Origin: Limivivens sp034101475 | Lineage (GTDB): Bacteria > Bacillota > Clostridia > Lachnospirales > Lachnospiraceae | Assembly (NCBI GenBank): GCA_034101475.1 | Contig: JAXEJQ010000161.1 | Span: 1 to 41,947 of the forward strand | DNA length: 41,947 nucleotides | Direction of reading: 5' to 3' | Shown: positions 7,324 to 15,029 of the stretch, piece after piece | Numbering within the stretch: the first letter of the stretch is position 1 | Layout: the number at the start of each line of letters is the position of its first letter | Position numbers and translations under genes: made by a program | Notes under the pieces: generated by a model | Seen by the model: only the letters and a program-made list of their open reading frames with translations | Database searches by the model: none | What the model was told of the DNA's origin: nothing

Positions 7324-9804
7324 ATGGATGAAAGATTGTATGAAATGATGGATTGGGCAGCCATTGAAGGGATCGTATACTCGGAAGAGGACCATCCGCA
7401 TGAGCTGCTGGGGCCCCATATGACGGAGAACGGGCTTCTGATCCAAACCTTTATTCCTACTGCCAAGTCTGTTTCCGTATACCTGAAGGGTGATAAAAAG
7501 GAGTATCCCATGGAACTGGAGGACGAAGAAGGATTTTTCGCGGTTCTGATTCCTGCGGACAGTATTCCGGAGTATTCCCTGAAGGTTACTTATGATAACG
7601 GAAAGACGGAGAAAATCAAAGATCCTTACAGCTTTGAGCCGGTGCTGACAGAGGCCGAGACGAAGAAATTCAACGCAGGTATCTGCTATGATATTTACGA
7701 GAAGCTGGGTGCCCATCCCATGACCATAAAAGGAACCAGAGGTGTGCTTTTCGCAGTCTGGGCGCCGAATGCCGTACGCGTCAGCGTTGTGGGAGATTTC
7801 AATCTCTGGGACGGCAGAAGGCTTCCCATGCGCAGACTCTGGGATTCCGGCATTTTTGAACTGTTTGTGCCGGGACTGAAAGAAAATGATGTTTACAAAT
7901 ACGAGATCAAGGCCAAGGGTGGTCTTACCTATCTGAAGGCGGATCCCTATGCCAATGCGGCGGAGATGCGCCCGAACAACGCCTCTGTGGTGACGAATCT
8001 GAAGGGCTTTTCCTGGTCGGACAGCGAATGGCTGAAGGATCGGAAGAAAAAAGACGGCAAAAAACAGCCGATGTCCATCTATGAGATTCATCTGGGCTCC
8101 TTCAGAAGGCCGCCCAAGGAAGAACTGGACGAGCACTATTTTTATAATTACCGGGAACTGGCGCCCATGATTGCCGAATATGTCAGGGATATGGGTTATA
8201 CGCATATTGAGCTGATGCCGGTGATGGAGCATCCCTTTGACGGTTCCTGGGGCTATCAGGTAACCGGATACTATGCGCCTACCAGCCGTTACGGTTCGCC
8301 AAAGGATTTCATGTATTTTGTGAATTATATGCATGAGCAGGGCATCGGTGTGATTCTGGACTGGGTTCCGGCTCATTTCCCGCGGGATACCTTCGGACTG
8401 TGTGCCTTTGACGGCACCTGCCTGTATGAGCATCTGGATCCGAGACAGGGATCCCATCCGCACTGGGGGACTCTGATATATAATTACGGACGGCCGGAGG
8501 TGCGGAATTTCCTGATTGCCAACGCGCTGTTCTGGGCAGAGAAATACCACGTGGACGGGATCCGGATGGATGCGGTGGCTTCCATGCTGTACCTGGATTA
8601 CGGAAAGAGCGACGGACAGTGGGTAGCGAACATGTATGGCGGAAATGAGAATCTGGAAGCCATTGAATTCCTGAAGCATCTGAATTCCATCTTTAAGAAA
8701 AAATATCCCGATGTCTGTCTGATTGCAGAGGAATCTACCGCCTGGCCGAAGATCACCGGAGATGTGAAGGAGGGCGGCCTGGGCTTCGATTACAAGTGGA
8801 ACATGGGCTGGATGAACGATTTTACAGGTTATATGTCTCTGGATCCCTATTTCCGTTCCTATCATCACGGAGAACTGACCTTCAGTATGATTTATGCCTA
8901 CAGTGAAGATTTTATTCTGACACTTTCCCACGATGAGGTGGTGCACGGAAAAGCTTCCATGGTCGGGAAGATGCCCGGAAACAGGGAAGCGCAGTTCGCA
9001 AATCTGCGGGTCGCTTATGGCTTTATGATGGCCCATCCGGGAAAGAAGCTTCTGTTCATGGGTCAGGATTTTGCCCAGTATGACGAGTGGTCCGAGGAAC
9101 GGGGCGTGGAATGGGAGCTTTTGGAGTTTCCGGAGCATCAGCAGATGCAGAAGTATTACCGGGCGCTGAATACCTTTTACCGGGAGCACCCGGCCATGTA
9201 TCAGCTGGACTATGATCCGGACGGATTCGAATGGATCAACTGCATTGCGGCCAACGAGAATCTTCTGGTTTTTGCCAGAAAGACGAAAAAGAAAGAGGAA
9301 ACCCTGCTCTTTGTCTGCAACTTTGCCCCGGTGACCAGAGAAAAATACCGGATCGGCGTTCCCTATGCCGGAAAATATAAGGAAATTTTCAACAGCGACC
9401 AGGCGGAGTTTGGCGGAAGCGGCGTTCTCAATCCAAGAGTGAAGCAGTCGAAAAAGGAAGAGGCGGACGACAGACCGAATTCGATTACCATCAACATTCC
9501 GCCCCTGGGAATGTCTGTATTTTCCTATATCAAGCCGGCAGTGAAGAATGAGACAGAACCGGCTGCGGAAAAGGCCGGGAAGGCTCTGGCAAAAGCAGTG
9601 TCCGGGAAGGAAGCTGTGAAAACCGAAGAAAAGAAAGAGGCAGTGAAAGCAGCGGCCAAAAAAGAAAACAGGAAAACAGCGTCCAAAAAGGAGCCGGCAG
9701 GGCAGGCAGCGAAGAAGACCAGAACAAAGGCAGAACCGGCTGAGGGCGGCGCTATTTCCAAAGTAAAGGAGGCTGTGAAAGCGGTTTCCAGAAAAAAGAA
9801 ATAA
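7324..9804 (+). CDS. glgB: 1,4-alpha-glucan branching enzyme with Lys/Ala-rich C-terminal tail
   Basis: GH13 enzyme that creates alpha-1,6 branches in glycogen. It begins with a duplicated N-terminal region (residues ~15-110, then the CBM48-type region with VWAPNAVRVSVVGDFNLWDG), followed by the catalytic barrel. The catalytic triad is D416 (DGIRMDAV), E469 (IAEEST) and D537 (LSHDEVVHGK); spacings of 53 and 68 match E. coli GlgB. The all-beta C-terminal domain ends near residue 735 (GMSVFSYIKP). The last ~90 residues are a low-complexity tail dominated by K, A and E, unlike ordinary GlgB, making the protein 826 residues instead of roughly 630-760. GGGAGG precedes the ATG. The CsoR-type gene starts 28 bases downstream. 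Confidence 0.96.
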   Translation: MDERLYEMMDWAAIEGIVYSEEDHPHELLGPHMTENGLLIQTFIPTAKSVSVYLKGDKKEYPMELEDEEGFFAVLIPADSIPEYSLKVTYDNGKTEKIKDPYSFEPVLTEAETKKFNAGICYDIYEKLGAHPMTIKGTRGVLFAVWAPNAVRVSVVGDFNLWDGRRLPMRRLWDSGIFELFVPGLKENDVYKYEIKAKGGLTYLKADPYANAAEMRPNNASVVTNLKGFSWSDSEWLKDRKKKDGKKQPMSIYEIHLGSFRRPPKEELDEHYFYNYRELAPMIAEYVRDMGYTHIELMPVMEHPFDGSWGYQVTGYYAPTSRYGSPKDFMYFVNYMHEQGIGVILDWVPAHFPRDTFGLCAFDGTCLYEHLDPRQGSHPHWGTLIYNYGRPEVRNFLIANALFWAEKYHVDGIRMDAVASMLYLDYGKSDGQWVANMYGGNENLEAIEFLKHLNSIFKKKYPDVCLIAEESTAWPKITGDVKEGGLGFDYKWNMGWMNDFTGYMSLDPYFRSYHHGELTFSMIYAYSEDFILTLSHDEVVHGKASMVGKMPGNREAQFANLRVAYGFMMAHPGKKLLFMGQDFAQYDEWSEERGVEWELLEFPEHQQMQKYYRALNTFYREHPAMYQLDYDPDGFEWINCIAANENLLVFARKTKKKEETLLFVCNFAPVTREKYRIGVPYAGKYKEIFNSDQAEFGGSGVLNPRVKQSKKEEADDRPNSITINIPPLGMSVFSYIKPAVKNETEPAAEKAGKALAKAVSGKEAVKTEEKKEAVKAAAKKENRKTASKKEPAGQAAKKTRTKAEPAEGGAISKVKEAVKAVSRKKK

Positions 9805-9832
9805 ACCACAAGAAAAGAACTGAGGGGTGAAA

Positions 9833-10426
9833 ATGGACGAAAAAGAAAAGTTGGAACAGGAAAAGGAGCTGATTTCACAGGAGGACTGGGAGATTCTGGA
9901 GCATGCCCGCATGCATGCGGCAGGGATTCCCCACAGCCACGGCCATGAGGGAAATGTGCAGCACACCCACCGTTATGAGGAAAATGCACAGCAGCCGCAC
10001 AGCCATGAGGGAAGTGCTCCGCACACTCACAGCTGCGGAGAAAACGCGCAGCATACCCACAGTCCGGAAAGCAGCGGCCAGAGGATTGCCGGTCAGGGAT
10101 CCGGGGACAGCAGGCTGCAGGAGGAACCGGGTGAAAGGAAGTCTTCTTCCGTCCATTCACATACCCATACCCATGAAAATACAAAAGCGGTCCTGAACCG
10201 GCTCTCCAGAGCCATCGGCCATCTGGAATCCATCCGGAAGATGGTGGAGAACGGACGGGACTGCAGTGAGGTACTGATTCAGCTGTCTGCGGTAAAGGCA
10301 GCCATCAACAATACCGGAAAGGTGATTCTCCACGACCATATCCAGCACTGCCTGGTAGATGCCATTGAGACAGGGGACATGGAGGCAGTTGAGGAGCTGA
10401 ATAAGGCGATTGAACGATTTATGTAA
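9833..10426 (+). CDS. csoR: CsoR/FrmR-family metal-sensing repressor with His-rich N-terminal extension
   Basis: The C-terminal ~85 residues (from about NTKAVLNRLSRAIGHLESI) match the all-helical CsoR/RcnR/FrmR repressor family. Candidate Cu(I) ligands are C144, H169 and C173; the C-25-H-4-C spacing equals C36/H61/C65 of Mycobacterium tuberculosis CsoR. Residues ~28-105 form an unusual extension with repeated His clusters (HSHGHEG, QHTHRYEEN, PHSHEGS, PHTHSCGEN, QHTHSPE, then HSHTHTH), a likely metal-buffering segment. I chose ATG 9833 because GAGGGGTG lies just before it; the upstream GTG at 9827 overlaps that site. No copper pump or chaperone is adjacent, so the target is unknown and copper specificity is inference. 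It may share a transcript with glgB. Confidence 0.85.
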   Translation: MDEKEKLEQEKELISQEDWEILEHARMHAAGIPHSHGHEGNVQHTHRYEENAQQPHSHEGSAPHTHSCGENAQHTHSPESSGQRIAGQGSGDSRLQEEPGERKSSSVHSHTHTHENTKAVLNRLSRAIGHLESIRKMVENGRDCSEVLIQLSAVKAAINNTGKVILHDHIQHCLVDAIETGDMEAVEELNKAIERFM

Positions 10427-10496
10427 CTGTCAGCGGGTTCGGGCATTTTCTGCTCAGACCCCGAAATAATTCAGGAGTGCAAAAGGAACAGATTCT

Positions 10497-11606
10497 ATGA
10501 AAAAACCGATTGATAAGAATAGTCCTGCTTATAAAAAGCATAGACGGAGAAAATGGATATTTACGCTGGAAATCCTGGTGCTGTTATGTCTGATGGTATA
10601 TGCGGCTTACTATGTTGTTATTCAGAAAAAGTTGGATTCCATTCAGATCATGGAGCTTCCGGTGGATGAGGTAGTCATTAACGAGGAAGTGGAAACAGAT
10701 CCGGTTCTACAGGGAGAGACCTTTACGAATATTGCGCTGTTCGGTCTGGATACCCGGGACGGGAATCTGTCTCAGGCCAACAGTGATACCATGATTATTG
10801 TCACCATCAACCATAAGACAAAAGAAATCCGCATGGCTTCGGTTTACCGTGACACGCTTCTGGATGTGGGCGGCGGTAATCTGCGCAAATCCAATTCCGC
10901 CTATTCCATGGGAGGCCCCAGGCAGGCGGTGGAAATGTTGAATACCAATCTGGATCTGAACATTAAGGATTACATTTCCGTAGATATGAGGGCACTGGTA
11001 ACAGCCATTGATGCACTGGGCGGTCTGGAGATCACCGTTACAGATGAGGAAGCAGGATATCTGAATGACTACTGCGTGGAAACCACGGAGATTTACAATG
11101 GAGAGATCTATGACCGGAGCAATGATCTGCCCGGCGGCGGTACCTACCTGATGAACGGCATTCAGGCAGTGGCTTACACCCGCATCCGTTACACGGCCGG
11201 AAATGATTTCAAACGAACCGAACGTCAGCGGGAAGTGATTGGTCTCATTGCGCAGAAGGCAAAGACGGCAGGTATCGGTACGCTGAACAAGGTAGCCAAT
11301 GAAGTTTTCCCGATGATTCTGACAAGCTACGATTCCCTTTCCCTGATTTCTCTGGGAATGAAGCTTTTGACCTATGACATTGTGGAAACCACCGGATTCC
11401 CATTTACCCACCTCACCAGCAGCAGCGGAAGCTACAATGAGGTTCCGGTGACTCTGGAGAGCAACGTGATCCAGCTGCATGAGTTCCTTTTCGGACGGAC
11501 AGATTATTCACCGTCGGCAGCGGTTCTGGACAAGAGCTACGCGATCATCAATGCCACGGGATATTCCGATCCTTCGGCGGCCAGCTCCGAGAATTACGGG
11601 ACCTGA
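10497..11606 (+). CDS. LytR-CpsA-Psr (LCP) family protein
   Basis: LCP proteins attach teichoic acids or capsular glycans from polyprenyl-phosphate carriers to peptidoglycan on the outer face of the membrane. The 369 residues have a cytoplasmic basic N-terminus, one membrane segment at ~24-45 (IFTLEILVLLCLMVYAAYYVV) and an extracellular LCP domain. LCP features are the FGLDTRDGN start, the ASVYRDTLLDV strand and the YTRIRYTAGNDFKRTERQREV stretch, which contains the arginines that bind pyrophosphate. AAAAGGAAC precedes the ATG at 10497. The paralogue type (TagU-, CpsA- or Psr-like) cannot be told. The next gene, a secreted protein, begins 34 bases after the stop. Confidence 0.93.
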   Translation: MKKPIDKNSPAYKKHRRRKWIFTLEILVLLCLMVYAAYYVVIQKKLDSIQIMELPVDEVVINEEVETDPVLQGETFTNIALFGLDTRDGNLSQANSDTMIIVTINHKTKEIRMASVYRDTLLDVGGGNLRKSNSAYSMGGPRQAVEMLNTNLDLNIKDYISVDMRALVTAIDALGGLEITVTDEEAGYLNDYCVETTEIYNGEIYDRSNDLPGGGTYLMNGIQAVAYTRIRYTAGNDFKRTERQREVIGLIAQKAKTAGIGTLNKVANEVFPMILTSYDSLSLISLGMKLLTYDIVETTGFPFTHLTSSSGSYNEVPVTLESNVIQLHEFLFGRTDYSPSAAVLDKSYAIINATGYSDPSAASSENYGT

Positions 11607-11640
11607 TCGGCTGTTGCTTTCAGAGAGGGAGGAGATCAAT

Positions 11641-13077
11641 ATGAAAATGTCAGGGACTGTTTTAAAAAAAGGGATTCGCTTGTTTGTGATTCTGGCATGC
11701 CTGGTTTTGGGCAGTCTGACTGTCCATGCGGCAACGGTTGTGGGAGATAATGAGTGGGCAACCTTGTATTCGGACGGCAGCCTGGTTGTACATCGCTGGG
11801 ATCAGGATTTTCCAACGACAGGGAAGGACGGGACGACTCTGCCGGAGGCATACGAGAGAAGATTCCTGAAGCCGGTCTATTTTGCAGGAGCTTCCTTCCC
11901 GCAATATCTGAATCAGAATGTGACCTGTCTGGTACTGGAGAATGACGAGGCGATTGCGGCAACCCCGCTTTGGTATTACCTGTTCTGGTATCCGAATATA
12001 AAAGAAATTCATTATCGTGGTAATTCCGGATATGTGGTTGGTCTCAGTATGTTTGTTTTTTCACCCAGGACCGGATATGGATGGAACTGTGGCTTCAGTC
12101 TGGATTCTGCTTATGGACAAACTGCATTTCAGGAGTGGAACAGCCAGTTCCGAAACAAAATGAAGGCAGATGGAGATGTCTGCGGGATCAGTCTTTCACC
12201 CGAAATGACTATTTATGCGAAGAGCGGGCAGGGCTTTGAAGAAGCGGCACGTTACGCAGGATTAAAATTTGTATGTGAGGATTGTCCGCTGGACAAACTG
12301 CTGAGCGTTGTTGCAAACGGAAGCGTCTTTTACGATGGAAAATCCCATGTGAGTGATATTACCTCAGGACTCCATATCCGCTGTGCAAATGATCATGGAA
12401 CGGAATCCTATCTGAGCCATAAGGTGCTTACGCTGGGAAAAGATTTTACGATTGCGTATTATAATAAGACCACCGGGAAAAAAGGAGATGTAACAAATGC
12501 CGGTTCTGTACAGGTGACGGTTACAGGCAAAGACGGACATTCCGGAACTCTGACCGGTTATCTGATTATTCAGCCGCAGGCTCTTCAGAAAAGCAGGATT
12601 ACGTTGTCAAAAACATCCTACGTCTATGACGGGAAAGCGAAAAAACCGAAAGTTACGGTGAAAAACGCGGCAGGAGACACGCTGAAGGCGGGTACCGATT
12701 ATACCGTTTCCTACAGCAGCAATAAAAATGCCGGTACTGCAGCGGTTACGGTAAAAGGGAAAGGCAACTATACCGGAACGATCAAAAAGACCTTTAAGAT
12801 CGCCAAGGCAGGGCAGAGCATTTCTCTGGAAGTATCAAAGAAGGAATTCAGGCAGAAAACACTGGCGAAGAAATCTGCGGTATTTTCCATCGGAGCCTCA
12901 GCCAAAACGAAGCTTTCTTATAAGTCTTCCAAAACGAAATATATCACGGTAACATCGAAGGGAAAGGTGACTGTGAAAAAAGGCACGCCAAAAGGGAATT
13001 ATAAAATTACAGTGACGGCGGCAGCAGGCAGAAACTATAAAGAAGCGACAAAGACTGTGAAAATTGCAGTGAAATAA
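11641..13077 (+). CDS. Secreted protein with MBG/Big-type beta domains
   Basis: A 478-residue exported protein of unknown role. The start at ATG 11641 has AGGGAGGAG six bases upstream and yields a clear signal peptide (residues ~1-30: basic start, hydrophobic core, HAA cleavage region). Residues ~30-230 are unrecognised, rich in aromatic residues. Residues ~315-390 resemble an MBG-type repeat (ITLSKTSYVYDGKAKKPKV, DYTVSYSSNKNAGTAAVTV, GNYTGTIKKTFKI), with a more degenerate copy before it (~235-315). The last ~80 residues resemble a Big-type Ig-like domain. No LPXTG sorting signal or C-terminal membrane anchor is present, so it is probably released or held non-covalently. It follows the LCP gene and may be co-transcribed. 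Confidence 0.8.
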   Translation: MKMSGTVLKKGIRLFVILACLVLGSLTVHAATVVGDNEWATLYSDGSLVVHRWDQDFPTTGKDGTTLPEAYERRFLKPVYFAGASFPQYLNQNVTCLVLENDEAIAATPLWYYLFWYPNIKEIHYRGNSGYVVGLSMFVFSPRTGYGWNCGFSLDSAYGQTAFQEWNSQFRNKMKADGDVCGISLSPEMTIYAKSGQGFEEAARYAGLKFVCEDCPLDKLLSVVANGSVFYDGKSHVSDITSGLHIRCANDHGTESYLSHKVLTLGKDFTIAYYNKTTGKKGDVTNAGSVQVTVTGKDGHSGTLTGYLIIQPQALQKSRITLSKTSYVYDGKAKKPKVTVKNAAGDTLKAGTDYTVSYSSNKNAGTAAVTVKGKGNYTGTIKKTFKIAKAGQSISLEVSKKEFRQKTLAKKSAVFSIGASAKTKLSYKSSKTKYITVTSKGKVTVKKGTPKGNYKITVTAAAGRNYKEATKTVKIAVK

Positions 13078-13223
13078 CTGAGAATCCATCATACCGGAAG
13101 TGCCTCAGGCAAGGATCCGGTCAGTATTCGTGAGATTGGCTGATCTGTTTGATTTTTGTCTGGGGCATTTTCTGAGAGCCAGTTATTTTTTTTAGTCCTG
13201 TGAGAAAAAAATGAAAAAAATGC

Positions 13224-13252
13224 TTGCAAAAAATAAGAAAAGAAGATATAAT
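13224..13252 (+). promoter_or_regulatory. Promoter of tRNA-Thr
   Basis: TTGCAA (13224-13229) and TATAAT (13247-13252) are 17 bases apart, about 30 bases before the mature tRNA 5' end. Confidence 0.85.
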
Positions 13253-13281
13253 AGCTGAGTCGGCAGTGATCTGTTGAACAG

Positions 13282-13354
<73 letters not shown>

Positions 13355-13403
13355 TGTCTTTAAAAGCCTTTATTTAAAAGGTTTTTCAAAGTTTTCGGAT
13401 TAG

Positions 13404-13434
13404 AAAATACCACCTGAAATAGGTGGTATTTTTA
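13404..13434 (+). terminator. Intrinsic terminator after tRNA-Thr
   Basis: AATACCACCT (13406-13415) pairs perfectly with AGGTGGTATT (13421-13430) across GAAAT, extended by an A/T tract. A weaker A/T-rich hairpin precedes it at about 13362-13386. Confidence 0.85.
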
Positions 13435-13532
13435 CGTTTTGACGACTGTTTTTTTACAGTCCCTGTTTGCTTCAGTCAAAGGGTGAATTTACTTTTTTAT
13501 TTAGCGTTTCGGCAAATGGGATGCATTTCAGG

Positions 13533-13561
13533 TTGCATTTTGGCTTTTTCTGTATTATAAT
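13533..13561 (+). promoter_or_regulatory. Promoter of the thiamine transport operon
   Basis: TTGCAT (13533-13538) and TATAAT (13556-13561) with a 17-base spacer, about 38 bases upstream of the TPP aptamer. Confidence 0.85.
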
Positions 13562-13598
13562 ACAACCTTGTAAAAATTGTATAGATCAGAATTAATTT

Positions 13599-13684
13599 CC
13601 AGGGGTGCTGTAGTTACAGCTGAGATTGACATGATATGTCTGACCCTTTTCACCTGATCCGGATAATGCCGGCGTAGGGAGGAA
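13599..13684 (+). ncRNA. TPP riboswitch (THI box)
   Basis: The conserved aptamer core is plain: GGGGTGC, then GCTGAGAT (13618-13625), then GACCCTTT, then ACCTGATCCGGATAATGCCG and CGTAGGGA. Downstream, CTCCTG (13708-13713) can pair with CAGGAG (13721-13726), which is the ribosome binding site of the first gene. This points to translational control: with TPP bound, the site is occluded. No T-run follows the hairpin, which argues against a terminator. Confidence 0.95.
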
Positions 13685-13736
13685 AGATTTCGGTGTGAAA
13701 CTGCAGTCTCCTGGAAGAAACAGGAGGCTTATTATT

Positions 13737-14372
13737 ATGTCCCAGAAAGAAAAGAAACCTTATGTGACCTATGGAAGCTGCGGCTGCGGGACCTGCGGCG
13801 CCAGCAGGGAAATCACCGGATGCCGGTTTTCCCTTTCTCCCATGTCTGACCAGTTTATCGATATCATATTGGGAGCTGTGGGGAAAGTTCACACGGAGAA
13901 ATTCTGGAAGCAGACAGATAAACTGTCGACGGTTTACCGTGGGAAACGCATTCATGTACTGGATGGACTGAAAGCGTGCTTTGTCCATGCCTACCGGAAA
14001 GGCGTTCATATGACCATGGAAGCCACCGTTTCCAAGGGGTGTCCGGGAGATACGGATGCGGAGGCATTTCTGGCGGAGGATGATGTGCGGCTGAATGAAC
14101 CGGAGATCCGTGAGATTCATTTTCCGGTATCCTGCAAATTTTCCATGTATCCCATGGGAGTGTCCAACTATATGGAATACATTGCGAATGTGGTGAATAT
14201 GGCCATCGATGAGGGCGTTTACAGTCATTCTGCCCATTATGTTTCCGTTCTGGAGGGCGATGTGCAGGATCTGTTTGCCTTTTTTGACAAGGCGACTGCG
14301 TATGGAAACAAAAATCTGAGTCACTATGTGCTGGAAATTACCATGAGTGTCAACAGCCCGACAGCTGAATAA
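13737..14372 (+). CDS. ykoF: YkoF-family thiamine/HMP-binding protein
   Basis: Soluble protein of the YkoF family, which binds thiamine or its hydroxymethylpyrimidine (HMP) moiety and accompanies the YkoEDC transporter. The 211 residues form the expected tandem of two ferredoxin-like halves (roughly 25-115 and 120-205: CRFSLSPMSDQFIDIIL and CKFSMYPMGVSNYMEYI). A cysteine-rich GSCGCGTCGASREITG stretch precedes the first half. I chose ATG 13737, 9 bases after CAGGAGG; the upstream GTG at 13695 lies inside the riboswitch expression platform. It is the first gene of a four-gene TPP-regulated operon. Confidence 0.93.
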   Translation: MSQKEKKPYVTYGSCGCGTCGASREITGCRFSLSPMSDQFIDIILGAVGKVHTEKFWKQTDKLSTVYRGKRIHVLDGLKACFVHAYRKGVHMTMEATVSKGCPGDTDAEAFLAEDDVRLNEPEIREIHFPVSCKFSMYPMGVSNYMEYIANVVNMAIDEGVYSHSAHYVSVLEGDVQDLFAFFDKATAYGNKNLSHYVLEITMSVNSPTAE

Positions 14373-14391
14373 ATGGATGGAGGAAAAAGAA

Positions 14392-14982
14392 ATGAAATTT
14401 GAGTGGAAATTAAAAGATATTCTGATGGTTGGAGTTACCGGTGTACTGTTTTCTTTTTTATACCTGGGAATGGTATATGCGGGTACCGCTCTCTGTACGG
14501 CAATGACGCCTTTTGGCCTGGGTGCAGCAGGTTATGAGCCGATTTATGGCGTGTGGTTTATGGCGGGAATTTTTGCCGTTTATGTAATCCGGAAACCGGG
14601 CGTGGGGATTGTGGCAGAAATGCTGGCTGCGCTGCTGGAGGTTCTGATGGGAAACATGTTTGGTCCCCGTGTTTTTGTGACAGGGTTTGTACAGGGCCTG
14701 GGAACGGAGCTTGGTTTTGCGGCATTCAGGTATAAGAAATTCAATGGAAAAGCGGTTCTCGTTTCTTCTGCGGTGACGGTTGTTTTCAGCTTCATCTGGA
14801 ATACTTATACTTCTGCCTATTACAAACTGGATCTCTGGCTGGTTGTTGTCATGTTTCTGATCCGTATGGTCAGTGGTATGGTATTCGGCCTGATTACCAA
14901 GGCTCTGGCGGATGGTCTGGCAAAAGCCGGTGTTATGAAAGGCTATGCCATCGGCCAGCAGTACAATGATTTTGAGGACTGA
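14392..14982 (+). CDS. ykoE: ECF transporter substrate-specific (S) component YkoE
   Basis: Integral membrane S component that binds the thiamine precursor (HMP in Bacillus subtilis, by family knowledge) and docks on the T/ATPase module. The start at ATG 14392 is preceded by ATGGAGGA; it yields 196 residues, whereas the longer frame back to 14347 overlaps ykoF and adds a polar leader. Five to six hydrophobic segments are visible (for example ILMVGVTGVLFSFLYLGMVY and VLVSSAVTVVFSFIW). FGPRVFVTGFVQGLGTELGF is typical of the YkoE family. It starts 19 bases after ykoF ends. Confidence 0.93.
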   Translation: MKFEWKLKDILMVGVTGVLFSFLYLGMVYAGTALCTAMTPFGLGAAGYEPIYGVWFMAGIFAVYVIRKPGVGIVAEMLAALLEVLMGNMFGPRVFVTGFVQGLGTELGFAAFRYKKFNGKAVLVSSAVTVVFSFIWNTYTSAYYKLDLWLVVVMFLIRMVSGMVFGLITKALADGLAKAGVMKGYAIGQQYNDFED

Positions 14983-15029
14983 AGACGGATAAGACGTTTT
15001 CTGCCTGAAGGAAAGGAAACGGGATATTT

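Noticed and set aside
7306..9966. A long (886-codon) minus-strand ORF opposite glgB
   Set aside because: It is a shadow of glgB with no family resemblance, no start signal and composition expected from the antisense frame.
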